Source: Coralloluteibacterium stylophorae
GTDB lineage: Bacteria > Pseudomonadota > Gammaproteobacteria > Xanthomonadales > Xanthomonadaceae
Direction: 5' to 3'
NCBI RefSeq assembly: GCF_018122625.2
Contig: NZ_JAGQFT020000007.1
Location: forward strand, 124,001-188,000
DNA length: 64,000 nucleotides
The notes below the pieces were generated by a model. It worked only from the letters and a program-made list of their open reading frames with translations, ran no database searches and was not told the origin of the DNA. Both the position numbers and the translations under genes were made by a program. The stretch's first letter is position 1. Each line of letters begins with the position of its first letter. This document shows, one piece after another, positions 8,602-16,984 of this stretch.

Positions 8602-11600
8602 TCAGCGCGGCGGGAAGGCGAGGTCGAACGCAGCGCCGGTCAGGGTCAGGTTCGGGTTGTAGCAGGGATCGTTGACCAGCACCTCGCCCCAGCGCTCGCG
8701 CATCCGCTCGACCTCGCCGCGGAAGCGCGCCTGCTTTTCCGGCGTGTCCTCGTAGCCCCGCGATGCCGACTCGTGGTGGTAAAGCTCGGCGTAAGGCGTC
8801 CACAGGTTGCGGTAGCCGGCCACGCGGATGCGCAGGCAGAAGTCGATGTCGTTGAAGGCCACCGAGAGCGTCTCGTCGAGCCCGCCGACTTCCTCGAACA
8901 CCTCGCGCCGCACCACCAGGCATGCCGCGGTGACGGCCGACATCTCCTGCGCCAGCAGCGCACGACCGCACTGGCCATGGCTACCGCGGGGCTGGGTGGT
9001 GTAGACGTGCCCGGCTACGCCGCCCATGCCGAGCACCACGCCTGCATGCTGGATGGTGTCGTCGGGGTAGTACAGCATCGCCCCGACCGCCCCGATCTCC
9101 GGACGCACCGCCTGCGCGACCATCGTGCGCAGCCAGCTGCCCTCGATCACCTCGATGTCGTTGTTCACCAGCCCCACGATGGCGCCCGTCGCATGCCGCG
9201 CGGCGTGGTTGTTGATGGCGGAATAGTTGAACGGAGCATCGTAACGGACGACACGGACGCGCCCGTCCGCCTCCAGCTCGGCGAAATAATCCAGCGTCGC
9301 CTGCTCCGCCGACTGGTTGTCGACGACGATGATCTCGAGATCCGGATAGTCGGTCTTGGCCAGGATGCTGCCGACACTCATGCGCAGCAGCTCGACCTTG
9401 TCGCGCGTCGGGATGATCAGGCTCACCCGTGGCAGCGGTCCGACCGCCTCGCGATGCACGTTGAGGTGACCGTGGGGATTGATCTCGATCCGCGCCCGCT
9501 GCCCGCGCCGCTGCAGGTGCTCGTCCACCGCCCGCAGCCCCGCATGGCCGGCATAGTCCTTCTGGTCAACGCCCATCGCCGTGGAGCCCTGGATCGCGCG
9601 CCAGTGGTACAGGACCTTGGAGACGTGGCCGATCTCGTGCGGCGCCAGCCGCTCGACGCAGCGCAGCGCCAGATCCCAGTCCTGGCTGCCCTCGAAGCCC
9701 CTGCGGAAGCCGCCCACCCCGCGCACCAGCGCCGTCTCGTACACGCCCAGGTGGCAGATGCAGTTCTGCGACAGGAACAGCTCGTAGTTCCAGTCCGGTT
9801 TGAAGTAGGGCGCGAAGCGTCGGCCCTTCTCGTCGATCTTGTCCTCGTCCGAGTACAGCAGCCGCCACTCCGGATGCGCGTCGATCGCCTTGACCATCTC
9901 CAGCAGCGAGTGCGGCCGCAGCTCGTCGTCGTGGTCGAGCAGCGCGATGTAGTCTCCCTTCGCCATCTCCAGCGCCGTGTTGGACGCCTCGGAGATGTGG
10001 CCGTTGCTGCTGCGCACCTGCACCCGGATGCGCCGGTCGCGCGACGCGTACTCCTCGAGCACCCGCCTCACGTGTCGGGACGGAGAGGCGTCATCGGCGA
10101 TGCACAGCTCCCAGTGCGGATAGACCTGCTCGAGCACGCTGTCGAGGCAGCGGCGCAGCCACTTCTCGGGCGTCTGGTAGACCGGCAGCAGGATCGAGAC
10201 GAGCGGCGTGCGTTCGAGCTGGGCGAGCTGCGTGCGCGCCGCTTCGAGGTCAGCGGGCCGCAGGGTGTCGTAGCTTCGCACCCAGGCGCCGTAGTCGTCC
10301 GCCGCCGGCTGCCGCGCCTGCACGTAGCGGGCGTAGGCCAGTTCGCCGCCCTGGCGCAAGCGTCCCGCCGCGGCTTCGGTCGCAAAGGCGCGCAGGATGC
10401 CCGCGGAGCGTCGCCAGGTCCGCTCCGGACCGGCCGCCCACAGCGCCATCCGCAGCAGCGCGTCGGCGCGACCGATCCTGCGCAGCGCGACACCCTGCAG
10501 ACGGAAGCGCAGCGGGATGACACTGGGATCGAAGCGCAGATGCGCCGCGGCAAACTTGAGCCGGACGATCGCACGGAGGCGCCCGCGCGCATCCGGCGCC
10601 GGCAGGAAGACGCGCTCCAGCTCGGAGATGCCTGAGCCGTAGTCGGGATAGAGGCAGGGCGAAAGGACCTCTCCCTCGATGCAGTCGAAGTCGGCTTCGA
10701 ACAGATACCAGCCGCCTTCGAACGCCGCTCCCTGCGAGAGCAGGAACTGCGGATCGTCGCTGGTGGCGCTCCAGACCCCGGCGCCGCTGCAGTCCAGGTT
10801 GGCGAGAGGGGATACCTCGACCGCCGATGCGGACCGCGCTCCGCTGCCGGGGCGACCGAGCAGGCGGCCGAGCCAATACCCAGGCGAACGCCGACGCGCC
10901 CACTGCAGGAGGAGGGCCTGCTGCGCCGCCAGCTGCGCCACGCTCCGTTCGTGCGCATCCAGGCGCGCATGCAGGGCGATCTCGCGGCCATGGAGCAATG
11001 CGCGCAGGTGCTCCAGCCCCGCGCCTGAAGACTGATCGACGCGCGCAATGGCCTGCTGCTGGACGGCCACCGCGTCGGCGATCGCAGCGCCCACCGCCGC
11101 CTGGCCCTGCGCCATCAGCGCGCCCAAGTGCGCGATGCCGGCAGCCGTCGTCTCTCCGTTGCGGGCGAAGGCCTGCTGCTGTGCTGCGGCGACATCGGCG
11201 ATGGATGAGCCGACGGCGGCCTGTCCGGCATCGAACGCCGAGCGAAGGTGGCCGAGCGCCGCACCGAGATCGTTGAGCCCGTCGACGACCGCACCCGCAT
11301 GTCTCCGCTGCACGTCGGACAGCCGTTCCTGCAGCTGTCCGACCACCTGCGACGCGATCGACTCCTTCCGGAACCGCATCGACACCCGCACCGGGCCGCG
11401 CAGTATCCCGGCTTCGGTACGCGCGAGATCCACCTCGAAGAAGGGGTCATGCCCCGCGGCCGCCAGACGCACGGGCGCGCGTTCTCCAGGCGGCAGCGGT
11501 ATCTCGCTGGCGTGCGTTACCGCATGCGCCAGATCGACCACCTGCCCGTCGATCTCCAGCGCCTCCACCGCGAAGACGCCTGGCGCATCCTCCGGATCGA

Positions 11601-12801
11601 TGCGCAGGAAGGATGCGCGCGCGTCCGCCGGCAGCTCGAAATCGGCGACGAGCATGCCTTCCTCGTGCTCCGGCATGGTCACCACGGCCCGCGCTTCGAC
11701 GTAAGCCGCCTCCGCGGTCCGGAAGTAGAGCTTGGACTCGCCCGGCAAGGGCGCCAGCGCCGCCCCGCTCCACAGCTCGCGCAACGCGACGAGCTGGCGC
11801 GACATCTCGACGCTCGCCCGGTCGAGGCCGAGCTGCCGACGCTCGGCTTCGATCCGCAGGGGCAGCTCCAGGCGCACGCTGTCGCCGATCGCATCGAGGT
11901 AGAGGGAGGCGGCCGCGTCCACGCGCTCGGCGAGGGCGTCGAACGCCGCGTCCTCGACCGTCGCGCCCGCCGCGCAGCGCAGCGTCAGGCGGTACAGCTC
12001 CATCGCAAGGGAGCCGAAGGCCGAGTCGGCATCGATGTCCCCGGCTGCCCTGTGATTGCGCAGGCCGGCATCGAGGAAACGATCGATCTCACCCGCCTGC
12101 TCCTGCGAAGGCGCAAGCGCCAGATCGAAGCTCGCGGCCAGGCGCCGGAGTTCGCCGCGCCAGTCTTCCAGCAGCGTCGCATAGGCCATGAACACCCGGG
12201 CCGGGCCTCGCGTGGCACGCTCGGCATCGAGCAGGTAGCGGATCCAGAGCAGGTGCGCGCGCGCGGCCGAAAGCCCGTCGCGGCGCTGCAGCGATGCGGC
12301 GACCTCGCCCGGATGACGGATCATGAGCACCGGTGCCAGCGTGCCGCCGATGTCCCGGGCGACCTCCTGCCACAGCGGCACGACGCGACTGCTGCGCGGA
12401 TCCTTGACCGCGGCGAGCGGCGTCGCGTCGAACAGGTGCGCGACTGCGGCCGCCAGGCGCGATCGCGCCTCCTCGGCCGCTTCCGAGACCAGCCACGCGG
12501 CGGGAAGCGGCCGCGGATCGTGCCAGGCGTGCTGCATCGCCTCGAACAGCCGCTCCTGCGCCTCGACGACGCGCAGGTTCTCGAAGAAGCCCTTCAGGTT
12601 GTCCTGCGTCGGCGGCAGCAGTTCCTCGCCGAGTTCGACGCCGGTCTTGCCGAGCACGCCGGTCAGCGCGGACGTTCCGCTGCGGTGCATGCCCAGGACA
12701 AGGATGAGGCGCCGCGCTCCGGCCTCGATCGCAGGCGAGGGCGGGCCACCATGCTCCGGACTCGACCGTCCCTGCTCGTTCGGCTCGTTCGGCTCGGTCA
12801 T
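8602..12801 (-). CDS. Sulfotransferase-GT2-GT2 trifunctional fusion protein
   Basis: 1399 residues. Residues ~30-300 form a PAPS-dependent sulfotransferase domain with the 5'-phosphosulfate loop LGMHRSGTSAL and an HPGEVAASL segment. Residues ~330-490 look like a beta-rich insert. Residues ~510-640 are an Ala/Gln-rich helical linker with 40-residue repeats. The first GT2 domain starts near residue 863 (SILLPVYQTPEKWL, IADDASPS, ALLDHDDELRP) and the second near 1122 (SLIIPTRDKVELL, IVVDNQSAEQ, GLVNNDIEVI). Tandem GT2 domains suggest a polymerising or two-step transferase; the sulfotransferase suggests the product is sulfated by the same polypeptide. No signal peptide or membrane segment is seen, so it is cytoplasmic. 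It follows two separate sulfotransferase genes in the same direction but after a 198-base gap. Confidence 0.88.
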   Translation of the reverse strand: MTEPNEPNEQGRSSPEHGGPPSPAIEAGARRLILVLGMHRSGTSALTGVLGKTGVELGEELLPPTQDNLKGFFENLRVVEAQERLFEAMQHAWHDPRPLPAAWLVSEAAEEARSRLAAAVAHLFDATPLAAVKDPRSSRVVPLWQEVARDIGGTLAPVLMIRHPGEVAASLQRRDGLSAARAHLLWIRYLLDAERATRGPARVFMAYATLLEDWRGELRRLAASFDLALAPSQEQAGEIDRFLDAGLRNHRAAGDIDADSAFGSLAMELYRLTLRCAAGATVEDAAFDALAERVDAAASLYLDAIGDSVRLELPLRIEAERRQLGLDRASVEMSRQLVALRELWSGAALAPLPGESKLYFRTAEAAYVEARAVVTMPEHEEGMLVADFELPADARASFLRIDPEDAPGVFAVEALEIDGQVVDLAHAVTHASEIPLPPGERAPVRLAAAGHDPFFEVDLARTEAGILRGPVRVSMRFRKESIASQVVGQLQERLSDVQRRHAGAVVDGLNDLGAALGHLRSAFDAGQAAVGSSIADVAAAQQQAFARNGETTAAGIAHLGALMAQGQAAVGAAIADAVAVQQQAIARVDQSSGAGLEHLRALLHGREIALHARLDAHERSVAQLAAQQALLLQWARRRSPGYWLGRLLGRPGSGARSASAVEVSPLANLDCSGAGVWSATSDDPQFLLSQGAAFEGGWYLFEADFDCIEGEVLSPCLYPDYGSGISELERVFLPAPDARGRLRAIVRLKFAAAHLRFDPSVIPLRFRLQGVALRRIGRADALLRMALWAAGPERTWRRSAGILRAFATEAAAGRLRQGGELAYARYVQARQPAADDYGAWVRSYDTLRPADLEAARTQLAQLERTPLVSILLPVYQTPEKWLRRCLDSVLEQVYPHWELCIADDASPSRHVRRVLEEYASRDRRIRVQVRSSNGHISEASNTALEMAKGDYIALLDHDDELRPHSLLEMVKAIDAHPEWRLLYSDEDKIDEKGRRFAPYFKPDWNYELFLSQNCICHLGVYETALVRGVGGFRRGFEGSQDWDLALRCVERLAPHEIGHVSKVLYHWRAIQGSTAMGVDQKDYAGHAGLRAVDEHLQRRGQRARIEINPHGHLNVHREAVGPLPRVSLIIPTRDKVELLRMSVGSILAKTDYPDLEIIVVDNQSAEQATLDYFAELEADGRVRVVRYDAPFNYSAINNHAARHATGAIVGLVNNDIEVIEGSWLRTMVAQAVRPEIGAVGAMLYYPDDTIQHAGVVLGMGGVAGHVYTTQPRGSHGQCGRALLAQEMSAVTAACLVVRREVFEEVGGLDETLSVAFNDIDFCLRIRVAGYRNLWTPYAELYHHESASRGYEDTPEKQARFRGEVERMRERWGEVLVNDPCYNPNLTLTGAAFDLAFPPR
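10897..11256 (-). repeat. Tandem 40-residue coding repeat in the linker of the fusion protein
   Basis: Two consecutive 120-base units (11137-11256 and 11017-11136) encode 40-residue repeats that match at about half their positions by eye; the shared core is HL, GQAAVG, IAD, QQQA and AR. A third, much more diverged unit (starting LEHLRALL) follows at 10897-11016. The units are predicted helical and Ala/Gln-rich, consistent with a rod or coiled-coil spacer between the sulfotransferase and GT2 domains. Confidence 0.75.
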
Positions 12802-12999
12802 CGCAGGTCCGCCGGGAGAGCCTGCCGCAGGCTCGCCGACTGAAAGGGCTGGCGTGGACGGGGGGCCAGCGAATGCTCGGAGTTCGGAATCATGACCGAC
12901 GGGTGACAGCGGGGCGCAAAAGTATAGCCGGCCCCCAGCAACAGGCCGGCCCCCGGATACGCTGAAGCCGCCCGGAGCGTCGCGGATATCAGCCGGAGT

Positions 13000-13779
13000 T
13001 CAGCCCCCGGAGTCGGTCCCGTCGAAGCGGATCCCATAGCGGCGGCGCAGCTGCTCCAGTTCTCCCCGGAAACCGGCAGCGAGAATGCGCCATGCGAGCG
13101 AATCCGACGAAATCGGTGCATACCCTCCTTCGAAGATGCGCCTCGGAGCACCCTCCAGGGGATGTGCGGGCAGCCTCAGGAACCGATGGACCTGGTCGAG
13201 CATCGCGATCGGCGACGAGGCCAGATCCTCGTTCCGAAGCACCAGCACCTGCTCGCGCGGGAATAGCGCGTGCAGCGCATCCAGCTGCCGCACATAACTG
13301 CCGCGCGCGCGGTAGCTGTAGCGTCGCAGCGGCGAGTCCTCGGAAAAATCGTCCTCGTGCCCGCGCAGGCGCCAACGCTCCAGCAGCATCGCCGGCCAGA
13401 ACGGCCACCGGTCCCAGCCGCGCCCGCGCTCCATGTGATAGTGCGACACCGCACGCTCCACCGGATGCCGCAGGATCACGATCCAGCGCATCGCCGGGTT
13501 GTAGCGCGCGATGCGATCCAGGAACCGCCGATGGAAGACGTAGATCGGCGTCGCGTCGCCGCACAGGGCGCCGCGCGGCGCGCCGGCGAAGTGCGGCGCG
13601 TAGAGGCGGTCGACGGCGGCCTGCGACAGGCTCTCGTCGAAGTCGGGCATGTCGAAGACGTGCGCTTCCTTCGTCGCCGGCAGCGCCACCCCGGGGTGGG
13701 CCGAGAGATAGGTCGCCAACGCGGTGGTGCCGCCCTTCTGCACGCCACCGATGACGAAGCGCACCCGGGGCTCGCTCAT
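13000..13779 (-). CDS. Sulfotransferase domain protein
   Basis: 259 residues, a complete sulfotransferase of the heparan/NodH type. VIGGVQKGGTTAL at residues ~8-20 is the 5'-phosphosulfate-binding loop, and IVILRHPVERAVSHYHMERG near 115 is the 3'-phosphate motif (RxPxxRAxS.Y). It would transfer sulfate from PAPS to a sugar hydroxyl or amine. ATG 13779 overlaps the stop of the upstream sulfotransferase gene in an ATGA. It is the last gene of the block wzt-GT-ST-ST; the giant fusion gene follows 198 bases on. The acceptor is inferred to be the glycan made here. Confidence 0.88.
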   Translation of the reverse strand: MSEPRVRFVIGGVQKGGTTALATYLSAHPGVALPATKEAHVFDMPDFDESLSQAAVDRLYAPHFAGAPRGALCGDATPIYVFHRRFLDRIARYNPAMRWIVILRHPVERAVSHYHMERGRGWDRWPFWPAMLLERWRLRGHEDDFSEDSPLRRYSYRARGSYVRQLDALHALFPREQVLVLRNEDLASSPIAMLDQVHRFLRLPAHPLEGAPRRIFEGGYAPISSDSLAWRILAAGFRGELEQLRRRYGIRFDGTDSGG

Positions 13780-14627
13780 CCGCCGCCTTCCCCGCCCCGC
13801 ATGGCCGCGGCGACACCTGCGATGTCCTTCTCGCGATAGAAGTCGCGCCAGGCGCCATGGTCGCTGCGGAGGGCTCGGGCGAGACTGGCGACCCCGGCAG
13901 GATCGTAGAGCGGGCTCGCGTTGCGCGGTCGGAGAGGGCGCGGCACGAGATCCACGCCGCAGGCCTGGCCGAGCGCGGCGCCGCCGCTCTCGACCACGGC
14001 CTCGTAACGGAGGATGCGCGACTCCGGAAGATGCCGGCGGAAGCGGCCGAACAGCCAGTCGAGGAGGCGCAGCTGCCTGCGCAGGAGGTCGGGCTCCGCG
14101 TCCAGGTCGGCGGCCAGCCCGGGATCCAGGCGCTCTCCCGCAGGCAGTCGTCCGGATGCCACGGGAAGGGCCACGGAGTTCCAGGACGCCAGCACCGACA
14201 GCGGATTGCGCACCACCGCCAGCGTCTCGAAGCGCTCGGCGAGCTCCGGAAGCAGGGCCGTAAATGCCGCGTTGTGCTTGATGACCAGGGTGAACCCCCG
14301 GGACAACCGTTTGCCGGCGCTGATCTCGCCGTCCACCGCCTGCAGGACCCGCACGCCATCCGCACCGCGCTCGCTGCCGAACGGATTGTCCGGCACGCTG
14401 CCGCCGATGTGGCGGGAGCGCGCCTGTCCGGTGGCGAGCAGGGACGCGCGCTGCTGCGCGAAGAAGTCCTCCACCGCGGCCAGCGCACCGGGCCGGTCGT
14501 CGGCCGTCAGCGCGCGGACATCCATGGGCTCGAACAGCGCCACGCAGTCCGGCGCTTCGCCGAGCAGGCGGCAGCACAGCGTGGTCCCGGCCCGCGGGAC
14601 ACCGGTCAGCGCAAGGTTCCGGTTCAC
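13776..14627 (-). CDS. Sulfotransferase family protein
   Basis: 283 residues from GTG 14627, which overlaps the upstream stop as GTGA and has GGGAGGGAG a few bases before it. LTGVPRAGTTLCCRLL at residues ~6-21 is the phosphosulfate loop and VVRNPLSVLASWNSV near 135 is the 3'-phosphate motif. It is only distantly similar to the neighbouring sulfotransferase (13000-13779), so the two are unlikely to be a recent duplication and may sulfate different positions or sugars. Confidence 0.82.
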   Translation of the reverse strand: MNRNLALTGVPRAGTTLCCRLLGEAPDCVALFEPMDVRALTADDRPGALAAVEDFFAQQRASLLATGQARSRHIGGSVPDNPFGSERGADGVRVLQAVDGEISAGKRLSRGFTLVIKHNAAFTALLPELAERFETLAVVRNPLSVLASWNSVALPVASGRLPAGERLDPGLAADLDAEPDLLRRQLRLLDWLFGRFRRHLPESRILRYEAVVESGGAALGQACGVDLVPRPLRPRNASPLYDPAGVASLARALRSDHGAWRDFYREKDIAGVAAAMRGGEGGG

Positions 14628-15565
14628 CGCACTCCCTCCCGGACCTGTTCGAGGACGGCAGCGAACGCGGCGCGCTCCTCCGGCAGATCGAAGCCGGCGG
14701 CCACCTCGGCGCCACGTGCCACCAGCCGTTCGCGCAGGGCCTCGTCGTCCAGCCGCGCCAGCGCAACGACGATCGCTTCGCTCTCCATCGCGGGCATCAG
14801 GCAGGTCTCCTCGTGCCGCGCATAGGCACCGGCGCCGGCGAACGCCGGCAGCACCAGCGGGCGCCGCATCGCCAGTGCCTCCAGGCCCGGTAGATAAAAG
14901 CCCTCCGCCGCGTGCGGAAGAAGGATGGCCCGGTCCGCAGCGGCCATCCGCACCAGGTAGGCATCGCGCCGGGCCCGTCGCTCCACAAGGTCCACCCTCC
15001 AGCCCTGCCGCGCCAGCGCTCTGGCGATCTCGCGGCCGAGATCGGGCTGCTTGAGCGCGTCGACGAAGATGCGTCGTCCTTCCGTCGGCGGCCGATGGCG
15101 GTTGGCGAATGCGGCGACCTCGGCCAGATCGACGGCAGCCGGGATGGTGAATAGCGGCCCCTGCGTGCGCCCGATCCCGACGAGCGCGGCAAAGACGGGC
15201 TCGCTGACGCAGATGCGCGTCGCGCGGCGCGACAGGAAGGCGAACCGCGGATCGGCCGGCTCCGCGTGGCGGACGTGCTGGATGAGGTTGACCACCTCGC
15301 AGGCATCCAACGCGTCCGGCGGCACCGCCCGCCAGTCCAGCCCCGCGAGGAACAGGACATCGCCCGGCTGCGGCGCGAATACCGGCTCGATCCGCTCCGG
15401 CACGTCGTGCCAGGGATTTTCCGGCCCCGTCAGCGAGCCTGCCGCGAAATGGACCCGGGCGTCCCACCCCAGCGCGAGCGCGTGGCGGAAGTAGTCGGAG
15501 ACCTTGCCGTGCCCTCCGGTGTAGCCGCCGAAGTCGCGATGGAACCAGAGACGCGGCCCGCTCAC
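14624..15565 (-). CDS. Glycosyltransferase (GT1/GT4-like)
   Basis: 313 residues from GTG 15565, which overlaps the wzt stop as GTGA. The N-terminus (LWFHRDFGGYTGGHGKV) and C-terminal half with LPHAAEGFYLPGLEALAMRRPLVLP near residue 225 resemble GT-B family 4 enzymes, where the E-G-F-x-L-P-x-L-E-A segment contacts the donor nucleotide. The central part is atypical and shorter than most GT4 proteins. Its position in a coupled block with the ABC ATPase and two sulfotransferases implies a step in building the exported glycan. Confidence 0.75.
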   Translation of the reverse strand: MSGPRLWFHRDFGGYTGGHGKVSDYFRHALALGWDARVHFAAGSLTGPENPWHDVPERIEPVFAPQPGDVLFLAGLDWRAVPPDALDACEVVNLIQHVRHAEPADPRFAFLSRRATRICVSEPVFAALVGIGRTQGPLFTIPAAVDLAEVAAFANRHRPPTEGRRIFVDALKQPDLGREIARALARQGWRVDLVERRARRDAYLVRMAAADRAILLPHAAEGFYLPGLEALAMRRPLVLPAFAGAGAYARHEETCLMPAMESEAIVVALARLDDEALRERLVARGAEVAAGFDLPEERAAFAAVLEQVREGVR

Positions 15566-16824
15566 GCGCCGACCTTGATGTCCATCGGCAGCGGGAACAG
15601 GCCGGTGAACCGCGCCCGGCTGTCGTCGATCACGTCGAAGGAAAGCCAGTCCTCCTGGCGCGACAGCACCGTACTGGTCTCGATGCTGGGCGCGTCGACG
15701 ATGCGGGTGCGCACCCGGTACACGCCCTGCTGGAAGGTCGCCGCCAGCGAGATGGCGACCGGCAGCACGCGCGCCTCGGCAACCCGCGGCAGCGCGATCC
15801 GGCGGCCGCCGAGCTGCAGGCCGCGGCCGTCCAGCACGTCGAAGATCAGGCAGGGATGCGCCACCTCTGGCGGCAGGCGGACCTCGAAGGCGACATCGAT
15901 CCGCTCGCCGTAGCGCAGCTCCAGGTGCTGCGCGCCGCCATTGAGCGAGGCCTTGACCACGCACGCATCCTCCAGCCCATAGCCGCCCTCGATGCGGCGC
16001 AGGCGCCCGGCGCGCGCATCCTGCTGCGCGGCGAGGGCGCGCTGGTGGGTGCGGTGCAGGTACTCGGTGATGACCTCGTCCGGCAGCCCTTCCATCACCA
16101 CGCGGCCGGCCTCGAGCAGCATGGCGCGGTGGCAGAAGGCCTTGACCGCGTTCAGGTCGTGGCCGACGAAGAGCAGCGTGGTGCCGCGGGCGAGGATCTG
16201 GTCGATGCGCGTCATCGCCTTGGCCTGGAAGGCGGCATCGCCCACCGCCAGCGCCTCGTCGACGATCAGGATGTCGGGGTCGGTATGCACCTGCACCGCG
16301 AAGGCCAGGCGCAGGGCCATGCCCGAACTGTAGGCCTTGACCGGCTCATCGATGAAGTCGCCGATGTCGGCGAAGGCGATGATGTCGTCGGCGCGCTCGC
16401 GGATCTGCGCCGACGTCAGGCCGAGGATGGCCGCGTTGATGCGCAGGTTCTCGCGGCCGGTGAGTTCGGGGTTGAAGCCGGATCCCAGCTCCAGCAGCGC
16501 GGCGACGCGGCCGTCGACGTGGACGGAGCCGGAGGTCGGCTGCAGCACGCCGGCGACGATCTGCAGCAGGGTGCTCTTGCCGCTGCCGTTGTGGCCGATG
16601 ATGCCCAGCGCCTCGCCGCGCGGCAGGGTGAAGCTCACCCCGTGCAGGGCCTCGTGCACGTGCAGCCTGGCCGCGGCCGCGGCCTGCAGGCGGCGCGCCA
16701 GCGGCGGCAGCCCGCGGACGAGATGCGCGAGGCGGTAGAGGAACGGTACCCAGAGCCGGCTCGCCGGCGTCGCCCACAGGCGATAGGTCTTGCTGACGGC
16801 GTTGACGTGGAGCGCGGGGGGCAA
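15562..16824 (-). CDS. wzt: Polysaccharide ABC transporter ATP-binding protein, Wzt type with C-terminal carbohydrate-binding domain
   Basis: 420 residues. The ATPase half has Walker A GHNGSGKST near residue 77, the signature YSSGMALRLAFA near 167 and Walker B ILIVDEALAVGD near 185. Residues ~260-420 form the extra beta-sandwich domain that in Wzt proteins recognises the glycan to be exported, which predicts a modified or capped polymer end. The start is TTG 16824: an in-frame TGA lies 6 bases before it and there is no ATG or GTG alternative nearby. It heads the block wzt-GT-ST-ST coupled by 4-base overlaps. Its permease partner is the divergent gene at 18749-19543. Confidence 0.9.
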   Translation of the reverse strand: MPPALHVNAVSKTYRLWATPASRLWVPFLYRLAHLVRGLPPLARRLQAAAAARLHVHEALHGVSFTLPRGEALGIIGHNGSGKSTLLQIVAGVLQPTSGSVHVDGRVAALLELGSGFNPELTGRENLRINAAILGLTSAQIRERADDIIAFADIGDFIDEPVKAYSSGMALRLAFAVQVHTDPDILIVDEALAVGDAAFQAKAMTRIDQILARGTTLLFVGHDLNAVKAFCHRAMLLEAGRVVMEGLPDEVITEYLHRTHQRALAAQQDARAGRLRRIEGGYGLEDACVVKASLNGGAQHLELRYGERIDVAFEVRLPPEVAHPCLIFDVLDGRGLQLGGRRIALPRVAEARVLPVAISLAATFQQGVYRVRTRIVDAPSIETSTVLSRQEDWLSFDVIDDSRARFTGLFPLPMDIKVGA

Positions 16825-16896
16825 GGCTCAGGACTCGGGCGCGGGGGGCGCAATGATGCCACCGCTACCTAGGCCATAGGCAGCACCGCCTGAGCG

Positions 16897-16927
16897 AAAA
16901 AAGCGGGCGGTCTCGCGACCGCCCGCT
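16897..16927 (-). terminator. Rho-independent terminator of the secreted 497-residue protein gene
   Basis: On the minus strand a perfect 11-base stem (AGCGGGCGGTC with GACCGCCCGCT, loop of four) is followed by six T. It lies 58 bases after the stop at 16985 and isolates that gene from wzt, which begins at 16824. Confidence 0.9.
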
Positions 16928-16984
16928 CGGACACAGCTTCACCAAGCCGGCACCAGATCACCCGGTGCCGACTGGGGCGAGGTC

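Noticed and set aside
8571-8610. GCGCTGA/TCAGCGC inverted repeat between converging genes
   Set aside because: It spans both stop codons with a long loop and no T tract, so it is not a credible terminator.
12921-12926. TATACT on the minus strand, possible -10 for the giant fusion gene
   Set aside because: No acceptable -35 hexamer lies 16 to 18 bases upstream; a promoter in this interval is likely but this assignment is not supported.
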